DNA of 64,000 bases from Lutibacter citreus (lineage in GTDB: Bacteria > Bacteroidota > Bacteroidia > Flavobacteriales > Flavobacteriaceae). Positions 54,772-63,982 of the stretch are shown in pieces. Position 1 is the stretch's first letter. Each line of letters begins with the position of its first letter. The position numbers were made by a program, and so were the translations under genes. Where the stretch lies: NCBI RefSeq assembly GCF_003260195.1, contig NZ_QEIH01000001.1, forward strand, positions 682,001 to 746,000. The letters run 5' to 3'. Under the pieces are notes generated by a model. It saw nothing but the letters and a program-made list of their open reading frames with translations, was not told where the DNA came from and did no database searches.

Positions 54772-55579
54772 TTAAAATATGTGCCATTTCTTGTTGTAAC
54801 TTCAGTGCTTCTTCTTGTGCTTTTTTTGCAAAATTTTCATCTTTTCCTGCATAAATAATTCCTCTTGAAGAATTAATTAACAAACCACAATCTTTATTTA
54901 ACCCATATTTACAAACATCTTGAAAATTACCACCTTGAGCACCAATACCGGGAACTAATAAAAAGTGATTTGGAACTATTTTTCTGATGTCTTTAAAATA
55001 TTCAGCTTTAGTGGCTCCAACTACAAACATTAAATTTTCAGAATTTTTCCAAGTAAGAGCTGTTTCTAAAACCTCTTTATATATTTCTTGTTTTTCGGTT
55101 TTTAAACCTTGAAAATCCAAGCCTCCTTTATTAGATGTTAATGCTAATAAAATAGTAGTTTTGTTCTTAAAAGCTAAAAATGGTTCAACTGAATCACTTC
55201 CCATATAAGGGGCAACCGTTACGGAATCAAAATTTAAATCTTCAAAAAATGCTTTTGCATACATGGTTGAAGTATTTCCAATATCTCCACGTTTTGCATC
55301 GGCTATTGTAAAAACTTCAGGATAATTTGAGTTTATATAATTGATGGTTTTTTCTAAAGATTGCCAACCTTTAATACCATAAGCTTCATAAAAAGCAGTA
55401 TTTGGTTTGTAAGCAACGGCTAAGTGATGTGTTGCATCAATTATTTGTTTGTTGAATTCAAAAATTGGATCTTCTTCAGAAAGTAAATACGTTGGGATTT
55501 TGGTTAAATCAACATCTAAACCAATGCATAAAAACGATTTTTTTTTCTGAATTTGAGCTATAAGTTCTTGTTTGTTCAT
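54758..55579 (-). CDS. pyrF: Orotidine 5'-phosphate decarboxylase (type 2)
   Basis: A 273-residue enzyme making UMP from OMP. The type 2 signature is seen as [13 protein letters not shown], the catalytic [23 protein letters not shown], and a late GIGAQGG. The ATG at 55579 ([15 protein letters not shown]) was chosen; an in-frame TTG at 55603 lies inside the -7 element. The next start overlaps its end by 14 bases. Confidence 0.95.
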   Translation of the reverse strand: MNKQELIAQIQKKKSFLCIGLDVDLTKIPTYLLSEEDPIFEFNKQIIDATHHLAVAYKPNTAFYEAYGIKGWQSLEKTINYINSNYPEVFTIADAKRGDIGNTSTMYAKAFFEDLNFDSVTVAPYMGSDSVEPFLAFKNKTTILLALTSNKGGLDFQGLKTEKQEIYKEVLETALTWKNSENLMFVVGATKAEYFKDIRKIVPNHFLLVPGIGAQGGNFQDVCKYGLNKDCGLLINSSRGIIYAGKDENFAKKAQEEALKLQQEMAHILNENN

Positions 55580-55600
55580 AGTTTTGAATAAAGAATTACG

Positions 55601-55608
55601 CAAAAGTA
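55601..55608 (-). promoter_or_regulatory. -7 promoter element TACTTTTG of pyrF
   Basis: Exact consensus on the minus strand, 21 bases before the ATG at 55579. It lies back to back with the permease promoter 20 bases away, so the two promoters overlap. Confidence 0.62.
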
Positions 55609-55628
55609 GTAATTTTAATAGTTTAAGC

Positions 55629-55636
55629 TATATTTG
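55629..55636 (+). promoter_or_regulatory. -7 promoter element TATATTTG of the orphan permease gene
   Basis: Exact consensus, 18 bases before the TTG start at 55655. This is the usual distance in this window and supports a TTG initiation codon. Confidence 0.6.
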
Positions 55637-55654
55637 TTCAATAAATAATCTGTA

Positions 55655-56731
55655 TTGTTTAACTATATAATAAATAAAATATTTTACGGGATTTTAACAC
55701 TTTTTGGGGTTGTTACGGTCATATTCTTTTTGTTTAATATTTTGCCTGGTGATCCTGCTCGTATGATGCTTGATCAGCGAGAAGATACTGAACAACTTCA
55801 AAATATTAGAAAGAAATATGGTTTTGATCAGCCAATTTCTACACAATATTTATATTATTTAAATGATTTGTCTCCAATTTCTATTCATAGTACAAATCCT
55901 GAAAATTATACTTACTTAGATAATCAGAAATATTCTTTTTCGAAAGTGTTTTCTTCTAGTGAAAAAACTATAGTTGTAAAATATCCTTATTTGCGTAAAT
56001 CATTTCAAATGAACGATAAAAATGTTTCAGAAGTAGTTAGAGAAACATTACCAAATACTGCAATTTTGGCTGTTTCGGCTATTACAATTGCCATTATTAT
56101 TGGGATCTTTTTTGGAATACTATCTGCGTTATACAAAGATTCTTTTTTCGATAGAATTATTTCAATTATTAGTACATTAGGTATGAGTGTTCCATCGTTT
56201 TTTTCTGCTATTTTATTTGCTTGGTTGTTTGGTTTTGTATTGCATAAATACACAAATTTGAATATGACAGGAAGTTTGTATGAGGTAGATGATTTTGGTG
56301 ATAAAGTATACATTGAATGGAGAAACTTGTTGTTACCTTCAATAGTATTAGGAATTCGCCCGTTGGCTGTTGTAATTCAATTAATGAGAAATTCATTGCT
56401 AGAAGTATTAAATCAAGATTATATAAGAACTGCAAAAGCGAAAGGACTTTCAACCTTTAAAATAATAAAAACTCACGCATTAAAGAACTCTTTAAATCCG
56501 GTTGTAACTGCAATAAGTGGTTGGTTTGCTTCATTATTGGCAGGAGCTGTTTTTGTAGAGTATATTTTTAATTGGAATGGACTGGGAAAAGAAATTGTAA
56601 ACGCCTTAAATACATTGGATTTACCTATAATTATGGGAAGCGTTTTAGTGATAGCATCAATGTTTATTGTAATTAATATTTTGGTGGATATTATCTATGG
56701 ATTATTAGATCCTAAAATAAGAATTAAATAG
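55655..56731 (+). CDS. ABC transporter permease, DppB/OppB family, orphan
   Basis: A 358-residue inner-membrane permease with six hydrophobic segments. The opening MFNYIINKIFYGILTLFGVVTVIFFLFNILPGDPA and the EAA loop LLEVLNQDYIRTAKAKGLSTFKII near 260 identify the dipeptide/oligopeptide/nickel family. The first periplasmic loop (about 45-130) is longer than usual. It starts at TTG, with no ATG nearby. The partner permease, ATPases and binding protein are absent here, so it must pair with subunits encoded elsewhere. Confidence 0.88.
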   Translation: MFNYIINKIFYGILTLFGVVTVIFFLFNILPGDPARMMLDQREDTEQLQNIRKKYGFDQPISTQYLYYLNDLSPISIHSTNPENYTYLDNQKYSFSKVFSSSEKTIVVKYPYLRKSFQMNDKNVSEVVRETLPNTAILAVSAITIAIIIGIFFGILSALYKDSFFDRIISIISTLGMSVPSFFSAILFAWLFGFVLHKYTNLNMTGSLYEVDDFGDKVYIEWRNLLLPSIVLGIRPLAVVIQLMRNSLLEVLNQDYIRTAKAKGLSTFKIIKTHALKNSLNPVVTAISGWFASLLAGAVFVEYIFNWNGLGKEIVNALNTLDLPIIMGSVLVIASMFIVINILVDIIYGLLDPKIRIK

Positions 56732-56809
56732 CCTTTTTACTTCAAAAATTAATCGAAAACGATTGCGCAATCCAGACTTGTTTTAAGCTAGTTTTTAGGC
56801 TTTTAATTG

Positions 56810-56817
56810 TAAATTTG
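56810..56817 (+). promoter_or_regulatory. -7 promoter element TAAATTTG of tpiA
   Basis: Exact consensus, 40 bases before the ATG at 56858. Confidence 0.6.
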
Positions 56818-56857
56818 TAGGGTTAATTTAGAACAATAATATCAAAAATATAATATC

Positions 56858-57616
56858 ATGAGAAAACAAATTGTTGCAGGTAACTGGAAAATGAACAAAA
56901 ACGTTCAAGAATCGGTACAATTAGCTGGTGAAATAGTTAATAATGTTAAAGATTTAGCTTTAGATAACACAAGAGTAATTATTACTCCAACTTTTGTAAA
57001 TATTAGCGAAGTTGTTAAAGTTGCAAAAGGTTCTAATGTTGAAGTTGCTGCACAAAATATGCACCAAGCAAAAAGTGGTGCTTATACAGGAGAAATTTCT
57101 GCTGAAATGTTAACTTCATTAGGTTTAAAAAGTGTTATTTTAGGTCACTCAGAAAGACGTGAATACTTTGGTGAAACTGATGCTATTTTAGCTGAAAAAG
57201 TTGATGCTGCATTAGCAAATGGATTAGAGATAATTTTCTGTTTTGGTGAAGTTTTAGAAGATAGAAAATCTGGTAACCACTTTAATGTTGTTGAAAGTCA
57301 AATTAAAAATGGTTTATTCCATTTACCAGCAGATGCTTGGAAAAACATAGTTTTAGCTTATGAGCCAGTTTGGGCTATTGGTACAGGTGAAACTGCATCT
57401 CCAGAACAAGCGCAAGAAATGCACGCTTTTATTAGAAAAATTGTTGCTGCTAAATACAATGCAGAAGTAGCTGAAAACGTATCAATATTATACGGAGGAA
57501 GTGTAAACCCTAAAAACGCTAAAGAAATATTTTCTAAAGAAGATGTTGATGGTGGTTTAATTGGTGGAGCTGCATTAAATGCTGATAACTTTATTGCTTT
57601 AGTAAAATCTTTCTAA
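56858..57616 (+). CDS. tpiA: Triose-phosphate isomerase
   Basis: A 252-residue glycolytic enzyme interconverting dihydroxyacetone phosphate and glyceraldehyde 3-phosphate. The catalytic residues are visible in order: N and K in VAGNWKMNK, H in ILGHSERREYFGET, E in VLAYEPVWAIGTGETAS, with the phosphate loop YGGSVNPKN and GGLIGGAAL. Codons look biased toward those of highly expressed genes. Monocistronic. Confidence 0.97.
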   Translation: MRKQIVAGNWKMNKNVQESVQLAGEIVNNVKDLALDNTRVIITPTFVNISEVVKVAKGSNVEVAAQNMHQAKSGAYTGEISAEMLTSLGLKSVILGHSERREYFGETDAILAEKVDAALANGLEIIFCFGEVLEDRKSGNHFNVVESQIKNGLFHLPADAWKNIVLAYEPVWAIGTGETASPEQAQEMHAFIRKIVAAKYNAEVAENVSILYGGSVNPKNAKEIFSKEDVDGGLIGGAALNADNFIALVKSF

Positions 57617-57636
57617 AGAAATTAGAACAATAAAAT

Positions 57637-57679
57637 TTAAATACGGTTTTCTTTTATGTTAAAAGGAAACCGTATTTTT
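57637..57679 (+). terminator. Terminator of tpiA overlapping the prmA promoter
   Basis: AAATACGGTTTTCTTTT / AAAAGGAAACCGTATTTTT; the T run is part of the TATTTTTG -7 element of prmA. Confidence 0.75.
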
Positions 57680-57680
57680 G
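57673..57680 (+). promoter_or_regulatory. -7 promoter element TATTTTTG of prmA
   Basis: Exact consensus formed by the end of the tpiA terminator. It is 19 bases before the ATG at 57700, so the ATG at 57682, only one base beyond it, is not the likely start. Confidence 0.6.
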
Positions 57681-57699
57681 TATGCTGAAAAATAAGATT

Positions 57700-58536
57700 A
57701 TGGATTTAAAATATATTGGATACAATTTTACGGTTTTACCTAAAGAACCAGGAACAGAAATATTAATTGCTCAATTAGGTTTTGCAGGTTTTGAAAGTTT
57801 TGTTGAAAATGAAGACGGAGTTACCGCTTATATTCAAGAGGTAGATTGGAATGCAGAGATATTAGAAGATATTCAAATATTAAATTCTAAAGAGTTTGAA
57901 ATTTCTTATGTAGAAGAAGTTATTGCGCAAACTAATTGGAATAGTGAATGGGAAAAGAATTTTAACCCAATTCAAGTGGATGATATGGTAAGTATTAGAG
58001 CGCCTTTTCATGAGAACCCTAATTTAAAATACGATATTGTTATTGAGCCAAAAATGAGTTTTGGAACAGGACATCATGAAACTACTCATATGATGGTGCA
58101 ACATTTGTTGGAGATGGATTTAACCAACAAAAAAACGTTAGATATGGGCTGTGGAACTGGGATTTTAGCAATTTTTGCAGAAATGAAAGGTGCGCAACCA
58201 ATTGATGCTATTGATATTGATAATTGGTGTTATGAAAATTCAATGGAAAATGTTGAGCGTAATAATTGTAGCCAAATATCAGTTTATGAAGGTGATGCTT
58301 CTTTATTATTAAACAAAAAATATGATGTAATTATAGCAAATATTAATAGAAATATTTTACTTAATGATATGCAATCATATATGAGTTGTTTAAATGAAAA
58401 TGGAACAATTTTATTTAGTGGTTTTTATGAAAATGACATTCCAATTTTAGACGCTGAAGTTTCTAAATACGGAATGAAAATAGATAAAATAATTGAACGT
58501 AATAATTGGGTATCTTTAAAATATATTTTTGAATAA
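57700..58536 (+). CDS. prmA: Ribosomal protein L11 methyltransferase
   Basis: A 278-residue SAM-dependent enzyme that methylates ribosomal protein L11. An N-terminal substrate-binding domain (about 1-100, with TNWNSEWEKNFNPIQV) precedes a Rossmann methyltransferase with EPKMSFGTGHHETT, motif I LDMGCGTGILAIFAE and a catalytic-loop NIN (IIANINRNIL). The start at 57700 was chosen from promoter position. TAATG overlap links it to the next gene. Confidence 0.93.
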   Translation: MDLKYIGYNFTVLPKEPGTEILIAQLGFAGFESFVENEDGVTAYIQEVDWNAEILEDIQILNSKEFEISYVEEVIAQTNWNSEWEKNFNPIQVDDMVSIRAPFHENPNLKYDIVIEPKMSFGTGHHETTHMMVQHLLEMDLTNKKTLDMGCGTGILAIFAEMKGAQPIDAIDIDNWCYENSMENVERNNCSQISVYEGDASLLLNKKYDVIIANINRNILLNDMQSYMSCLNENGTILFSGFYENDIPILDAEVSKYGMKIDKIIERNNWVSLKYIFE

Positions 58537-59576
58537 TGATTTTATATGGTGGTTCTTATACTGAAGATGTTGGACCTGGCCTATTTGGAACAGGAAAGGG
58601 AATCTATTGTTTTGATTTTAATGAAACTACAGGAGCTTTAAAATTACTCCATGTTTTTTTAGGAAGAAATACAAGTTATATTGCTATTTCAAACAATAAA
58701 AAATATTTATTTAGTTTTGAAGAGGTTTCAAAAGATAAGAAACCAGTGGTTCTTTCGTTTATAATTAATAAGGATTATTCATTAAAATTAATTAACCAAC
58801 AATCTATTGAAGGTGGGTTACCTTGTCATTTAAATTTAGTAAATGATGTAACTTTAGGTGTGGTGTGTTATGAAACAGGAAGTACTCATTTATACCCAAT
58901 AAACAAAGATGGTTCATTAGAACCAACTTCTCAAACAATTAATAATGTTGGAACAAGTGTAAATGTAGAAAGACAAGAATGTGCACATTCGCATATGATT
59001 GAAAGCAATGGGAATCAAATTTTTGTTCCAGATTTAGGTATCGATAAAGTTGTTGTTTATAATTTAAAAGAAAACAAATTAATTGAAGATTATAAAATTA
59101 GTATCCCTTTAGGTGAAGGGCCACGGCATATTGTTTTTCATCCTTTAGGTAAATTGGGGTTTGTTATAAATGAGCTAACAGGAGGAGTTTCAATATTAAA
59201 AAAAGAGAATTCTAAATTTAAAGTAGTTGAAACAGTAAGTTCTTTGCCCGAAAATTATGAAGAAACACCTTCTGCAGCTGGTATTAAAATGAGTTCAGAT
59301 GGGAAATTTTTATATGTTTCAAATAGAGGGGGTAATACAATTGCCGTTTTTAATTTTAATATAGAAAATGAAAAGTTAACATTATTAGATCAGAAAGATT
59401 CTGGGGGAGAAACTCCAAGAGATTTTACCATTTCACCAAATGAAAAATGGTTGATAGTTTCAAATCAAGATTCAAATAATATAACAGTTTTTAAAAGGGA
59501 TTTAAACGCTATAAAATTAACAGAAGTGTTTAAAATTAAAACGGCAGAATCTATAGTTTGTTTGAAATTTTTATAA
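58536..59576 (+). CDS. Lactonase-family seven-bladed beta-propeller protein
   Basis: A 346-residue cytoplasmic protein of the YbhE/Pgl family, with propeller repeats such as GTGKGIYCFDFNETTGALKLL, GEGPRHIVFHPLGKLGFVINE, SSDGKFLYVSNRGGNTIAVFNF and ISPNEKWLIVSNQDSNNITVF. Family members hydrolyse 6-phosphogluconolactone, but homologs with other or no activity exist. No pentose-phosphate genes adjoin it. It is translationally coupled to prmA. Confidence 0.87.
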   Translation: MILYGGSYTEDVGPGLFGTGKGIYCFDFNETTGALKLLHVFLGRNTSYIAISNNKKYLFSFEEVSKDKKPVVLSFIINKDYSLKLINQQSIEGGLPCHLNLVNDVTLGVVCYETGSTHLYPINKDGSLEPTSQTINNVGTSVNVERQECAHSHMIESNGNQIFVPDLGIDKVVVYNLKENKLIEDYKISIPLGEGPRHIVFHPLGKLGFVINELTGGVSILKKENSKFKVVETVSSLPENYEETPSAAGIKMSSDGKFLYVSNRGGNTIAVFNFNIENEKLTLLDQKDSGGETPRDFTISPNEKWLIVSNQDSNNITVFKRDLNAIKLTEVFKIKTAESIVCLKFL

Positions 59577-59589
59577 ATTAGTAGAAATT

Positions 59590-59865
59590 ATGAGTACGGA
59601 AAGAAAAATACAGGAAGAAGTTGATACTCTTGAAAAAGAAGTAAATCAATACGAATTAGTGCTTTTTAATGATGAGGTTAATACTTTTGATTTTGTAATT
59701 GATTCATTAATTGAAGTGTGTGAACATACTTTAGAGCAAGCAGAACAATGTACTATTTTAGTTCATTATAAAGGAAAATGTACTGTGAAAACAGGAGAAT
59801 ATAAAGACCTTGAACCTAGGTGTTCAAAATTATTAACAAAAGGTTTGTCTGCAGAAATAATTTAA
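59590..59865 (+). CDS. clpS: ClpS, ATP-dependent Clp protease adaptor
   Basis: A 91-residue N-degron adaptor for the ClpA or ClpC chaperone. The pocket motif YELVLFNDEVNTFDFVIDSL and the EQCTILVHYKGKCTVKTG segment are typical. It is 13 bases after the lactonase gene and likely the third gene of the prmA transcript. Confidence 0.93.
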   Translation: MSTERKIQEEVDTLEKEVNQYELVLFNDEVNTFDFVIDSLIEVCEHTLEQAEQCTILVHYKGKCTVKTGEYKDLEPRCSKLLTKGLSAEII

Positions 59866-59895
59866 AAAGGTCACCATTAAAATGCTGACCTTTCC
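59864..59895 (-). terminator. Possible terminator of the carboxylase operon
   Basis: AAAGGTCA / TGACCTTT, with a T run only in the leftward direction. It therefore suits the leftward carboxylase operon better than clpS, although it lies 140 bases beyond pccB. The region 59896-60032 holds nothing else recognisable. Confidence 0.45.
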
Positions 59896-60032
59896 AAAAA
59901 AGAGTTATTATAATTAACCAAAAGAACATTATTAATTTAAAAAATGAAAAACTAACTCTTTTAATGTTAGACGTAAGATACAACATCTTCTTACAATATT
60001 TTTATATTTAGTGGTTTTTCTAAAGTATAATT

Positions 60033-61586
60033 TTATAAAGGAATATTTCCATGTTTTCTTTTTGGGGTATTAATTTCTTTTCCTTCAAGCATTTTAAACG
60101 CTTTAATTAATTTTCTTCGTGTGTTTTTAGGGTAAATTACTTCGTCTATAAAACCACGCCTAGCAGCTTTGTAAGGGTCAGCAAACAAAGAGGCGTATTC
60201 AGCTTCTTTTTCTTTTAGTTTTTCTTCAGGATTTTCTGCGTTTGCTATTTCTCGTTTAAAAATAATTTCGGCGGCTCCTTTAGCTCCCATAACTGCTATT
60301 TCTGCTGTAGGCCAGGCAAAATTCATATCTGCACCAATATGTTTAGAATTCATTACGTCATAAGCGCCTCCATATGCTTTTCTGGTAATAACCGTAATTT
60401 TAGGAACGGTAGCTTCGCTTAAAGCATATAGTAGTTTAGCACCGTTTTTAATAATTCCATTCCATTCTTGATCGGTACCTGGTAAAAAACCGGGTACATC
60501 AACTAATACTAATAGAGGAATATTAAAGCAGTCACAAAAACGAGTAAATCTTGCTGCTTTTATGGAGCTGTTAGAGTCTAAACAACCCGCAAGTTGCATT
60601 GGTTGATTGGCAACTATTCCAATACTTCTTCCCGCAAGTCTTGCAAAGCCAACTATAATATTTTCTGCATAATCTTTCTGAATTTCAAAAAATGTATCTT
60701 CATCAATAATTCCACCAATTACAGAATGCATATCATATGGTTTGTGAGCATCTGTAGGAATTAGATTAATAAGATGTTCACGTAATTCTTCACCAACAAC
60801 ATAATGAAGCTTTTTAGTTGTTTCTTTATTGCTTTGCGGTAAGTAGCTTAATAGTTTTTTAATATCATTTAAGCAAGTTATATCATTTGCAGAAGTAAGA
60901 TGTGCAACTCCAGATTTGGTAGAGTGTGTGCTTGCTCCACCTAACTCTTCAGAAGTAACTTCTTCATTTGTTACAGTTTTAACAACATTTGGGCCTGTGA
61001 CAAACATATAACTGGTGTCTTCAACCATTATTGTAAAATCAGTCATTGCAGGAGAATATACAGCACCACCAGCACATGGTCCCATAATTGCGGATATTTG
61101 AGGTATTACTCCAGATGCCTGAACATTTTTATGAAAAATATCTGCATAACCACCTAGGGAGCGAACTCCTTCTTGAATTCTTGCACCTCCAGAATCATTT
61201 AAGCCAATACAAGGAGCTCCAACTTTTACTGCAGCATCCATAATTTTGCAAATTTTTTCAGCATGAGTTTCAGATAAAGCACCTCCAAAAACAGTAAAAT
61301 CTTGAGCAAAAACATAAACTAATCTATTATCTATGGTTCCATAACCAGTTATAACACCATCTCCAAAGAAAATTTGGTCTTGCATACCAAAATCAGTAGT
61401 TCTATGGGTTACTAATACTCCCATTTCTTCAAAGGAACCCTCATCTAGTAAATAAGCTACTCTTTCTCTAGCTGTTAGTTTCTTTTTAGAATGTTGTTTG
61501 GCTATTCGTTTTTTACCACCACCTAAATGAGCTAACGCAACTCTTTTATCTAATTTTTCAATTTTAGTGTTCATTTCTTTATCCAT
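60033..61586 (-). CDS. pccB: Acyl-CoA carboxylase carboxyltransferase subunit (propionyl-CoA type)
   Basis: A 517-residue carboxyltransferase that transfers the carboxyl group from biotin to an acyl-CoA, most likely propionyl-CoA giving methylmalonyl-CoA. The two crotonase-like halves show [64 protein letters not shown] and AYGGAYDVM. Its start follows the biotin carboxylase stop by two bases. Methylcrotonyl or acetyl specificity is less likely from these motifs but not excluded. Confidence 0.92.
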   Translation of the reverse strand: MDKEMNTKIEKLDKRVALAHLGGGKKRIAKQHSKKKLTARERVAYLLDEGSFEEMGVLVTHRTTDFGMQDQIFFGDGVITGYGTIDNRLVYVFAQDFTVFGGALSETHAEKICKIMDAAVKVGAPCIGLNDSGGARIQEGVRSLGGYADIFHKNVQASGVIPQISAIMGPCAGGAVYSPAMTDFTIMVEDTSYMFVTGPNVVKTVTNEEVTSEELGGASTHSTKSGVAHLTSANDITCLNDIKKLLSYLPQSNKETTKKLHYVVGEELREHLINLIPTDAHKPYDMHSVIGGIIDEDTFFEIQKDYAENIIVGFARLAGRSIGIVANQPMQLAGCLDSNSSIKAARFTRFCDCFNIPLLVLVDVPGFLPGTDQEWNGIIKNGAKLLYALSEATVPKITVITRKAYGGAYDVMNSKHIGADMNFAWPTAEIAVMGAKGAAEIIFKREIANAENPEEKLKEKEAEYASLFADPYKAARRGFIDEVIYPKNTRRKLIKAFKMLEGKEINTPKRKHGNIPL

Positions 61587-61588
61587 AA

Positions 61589-63046
61589 TTATTTATTTAG
61601 GTAGTTTGCGCCAGGTATTTTTAATATTTTCTGCTCATCTAAATGAATTTTTAAAGCAATTAAAGCGGCTAATTGGGCTTCTTCTTTAAGTTCTTTTTCG
61701 AGTTTATCAGGAGTGTAGTAATTTTCAACAAAATGAGTATTGAAAGCACCTGATCTAAAAGCTTCATGTTTGCAAACAAATTTTCCAAAAGGCAAGGTTG
61801 TCATTGCACCAACTACTTTATAGTTTTCAATGGCGTCAATCATTAATTGAATGGCCTCATCTCTTGTTTTGCCGTAAGTTATTAATTTGGAGAGCATTGG
61901 GTCGTAATAAATTGGAATTTCCATTCCTTCTTCAAATCCGTTATCAACTCTTATATTTTTACCAGTAGGAATTTTATAAGTAGTTAATTTACCAACACTT
62001 GGTAAAAAATTATTTAAAGGATCTTCAGCATAAACTCTAAGTTCTAGTGCATGACCATTAATTTTTAAATCTTCTTGTTTAATTGTGATTTCTTGTCCTC
62101 TTGCAATTAAAATTTGTTGTTCTACAAGATCTACATCAGTAATTAGTTCAGTAACAGGATGTTCAACTTGTAAGCGAGTATTCATTTCAAGAAAATAGAA
62201 ATTTAACTTATCATCAATTAAAAACTCAACAGTTCCAGCACCTAAGTAGTCACATGATTTAGCAACCATAATTGCTGCTTCTCCCATTTTATTTCTTAAT
62301 TCTTCAGATAGGATACTTGAAGGAGCTTCTTCTAATACTTTTTGATGTCTTCTTTGAACGCTGCACTCTCTTTCAAAAAGTTGAAGTACATTCCCATAAC
62401 TGTCTGCTAAAACTTGAATTTCTATATGTCTTGGAGATGTAATATATTTTTCAATAAAAACAGATCCATCACCAAAGGCTGAGGTTGCTTCTGAGATTGC
62501 ACGTTGCATTTGTTCTTCTACATTTTCAGCTTTTTGAACTACTCTCATTCCTTTTCCACCACCACCAGCAGCAGCTTTAATTAAAATTGGAAATCCTATT
62601 TTGTGTGCAATTTCTATTGCTTCTTGAGGGTTGGAAATAGCTCTATCTATTCCTGGTACCATTGGAATTTTGTAGTTTTTTACAGCATCTTTAGCAGCTA
62701 ATTTATCTCCCATCATTTTTATTGATTTTGATTTTGGTCCGATAAATATGATGTTATTTCTCTCACATAATTCAGCGAAATTTGCATTTTCACTTAAAAA
62801 TCCATAACCTGGATGAATTCCATCTGCGTTTAATTTTTTGGCTACTTCAATTATTTTATTTCCGTTTAAGTACGATTTGCTTGAAGGGGCTTCACCAATA
62901 CAAACAGATTCATTTGCATATCTTACGTGTGGTGCATTTCTATCTGCTTCAGAATAAATAGCTATTGTTTTTATCCCCATTTTACGGGCGGTTTTCATAA
63001 CTCTAATGGCTATTTCACCTCTGTTTGCGACTAATATTTTTTTCAT
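61589..63046 (-). CDS. accC: Biotin carboxylase subunit of acyl-CoA carboxylase
   Basis: The 485-residue ATP-grasp enzyme that carboxylates biotin. The N-terminal [21 protein letters not shown], the glycine-rich ATP loop [31 protein letters not shown] and [14 protein letters not shown] are all present. It is a little longer than housekeeping AccC, and the operon (carrier, carboxylase, carboxyltransferase) identifies it as the subunit of the propionyl-CoA-type enzyme rather than acetyl-CoA carboxylase. Confidence 0.93.
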   Translation of the reverse strand: MKKILVANRGEIAIRVMKTARKMGIKTIAIYSEADRNAPHVRYANESVCIGEAPSSKSYLNGNKIIEVAKKLNADGIHPGYGFLSENANFAELCERNNIIFIGPKSKSIKMMGDKLAAKDAVKNYKIPMVPGIDRAISNPQEAIEIAHKIGFPILIKAAAGGGGKGMRVVQKAENVEEQMQRAISEATSAFGDGSVFIEKYITSPRHIEIQVLADSYGNVLQLFERECSVQRRHQKVLEEAPSSILSEELRNKMGEAAIMVAKSCDYLGAGTVEFLIDDKLNFYFLEMNTRLQVEHPVTELITDVDLVEQQILIARGQEITIKQEDLKINGHALELRVYAEDPLNNFLPSVGKLTTYKIPTGKNIRVDNGFEEGMEIPIYYDPMLSKLITYGKTRDEAIQLMIDAIENYKVVGAMTTLPFGKFVCKHEAFRSGAFNTHFVENYYTPDKLEKELKEEAQLAALIALKIHLDEQKILKIPGANYLNK

Positions 63047-63081
63047 AATAGATTTTTAATATAAATAAGGAGGCTATAATT

Positions 63082-63567
63082 CTAATCCATTTCAATCATT
63101 AGTTCGCCTTTTTCAACCGTTTCGTTACATTTAATGTTTACAGCCTTAATAATTCCATCCTTGGGAGCTAAAATAGAGTTCTCCATTTTCATTGCTTCTA
63201 AAATTAAAAGCGTGTCACCCTCTTTAACTTGTTGATTTTTGATAACGTTAACTTTTAGGATCATACCGGGCATAGGAGCTTTTATAAGATTTATCTTTTT
63301 TGAGATGCCACTAGATAATCCTAACTCATTAATTAATTGATCTAATTGATTTGAAATATTAACATTGTAAATGTGCTCATTTATTGTGATTACATAATTT
63401 CTTTTGTAAAAATGAGCTTCATTTAAATGAACGTTAAAAGATTTGTTATTGTTGATAACATGAATTTTCTTTTTTGATAGTTTGATTAAATCTAATTGAT
63501 CTATATCAGAAGTTTTTAAATTGAATTCAAAAGACTCGTCTACTTTTACTTTGAATTTTTTCCCCAT
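63082..63567 (-). CDS. Biotin carboxyl carrier protein
   Basis: A 161-residue carrier. The C-terminal biotinyl domain (about 95-161) has APMPGMI and the biotinylation site EAMKMEN with K127. The N-terminal 90 residues are a lysine- and asparagine-rich region that probably contacts the other subunits. It heads the operon, 35 bases before the biotin carboxylase. No standard -7 element was found upstream. Confidence 0.9.
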   Translation of the reverse strand: MGKKFKVKVDESFEFNLKTSDIDQLDLIKLSKKKIHVINNNKSFNVHLNEAHFYKRNYVITINEHIYNVNISNQLDQLINELGLSSGISKKINLIKAPMPGMILKVNVIKNQQVKEGDTLLILEAMKMENSILAPKDGIIKAVNIKCNETVEKGELMIEMD

Positions 63568-63807
63568 AAATTTTAAATTGACAGATATTCAATTAATTAA
63601 GTTTTTAAATTACGAGATTTTTTGAAATATAAAAAATAAATTAATTTTATAATTTTTAGAGATTTTGTTTTTCATTATTTTTAAGTGCGGAGAAAATATG
63701 ATTAAACCATTTTTTTATGATGTGATTTATGTGTCAGTTTAAAGTGGAAAATGAATTTAAGTGAAAAGATGTGTTTTTAGCCAAAAAATCAGATGAATAA
63801 ACTTATT

Positions 63808-63896
63808 GGTTAATATAGAATTGAAACTTTTTTAAAAATTAGTATTTTTGGTTAATAATTAACCTAAAAATTTAAAAATTATTAATTTGGGTTAAT
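63808..63896. promoter_or_regulatory. Cluster of GGTTAAT motifs in the region after 63568
   Basis: GGTTAAT occurs at 63808, 63850 and 63890, and inverted (ATTAACC) at 63858, making the perfect palindrome GGTTAATAATTAACC (63850-63864). A -7-like TATTTTTG at 63843-63850 abuts the palindrome. This may be an operator cluster for the rightward gene at the window end. The stretch 63568-63807 shows nothing else. Confidence 0.4.
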
Positions 63897-63938
63897 TTAG
63901 AATATTAATTAGGAAATAGAGTTGTAAAATAACAAGGA

Positions 63939-63964
63939 ATGATACTGTAAATTTGTAGTATCAT
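63939..63964 (+). promoter_or_regulatory. -7 element TAAATTTG inside an inverted repeat
   Basis: The arms ATGATACT (63939-63946) and AGTATCAT (63957-63964) flank an exact -7 element at 63948-63955. A protein bound to the arms would block the promoter. It is 27 bases before the ATG at 63983. Confidence 0.5.
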
Positions 63965-63982
63965 ATTAAAAATTAGAATATT

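Noticed and set aside
55580-55603. A TTG at 55603 as the start of pyrF
   Set aside because: It overlaps the pyrF -7 element on the same strand; the ATG at 55579 fits the family.
57682-57699. ATG at 57682 as the start of prmA
   Set aside because: It is one base after the -7 element; the ATG at 57700 has the usual spacing and the expected N terminus.
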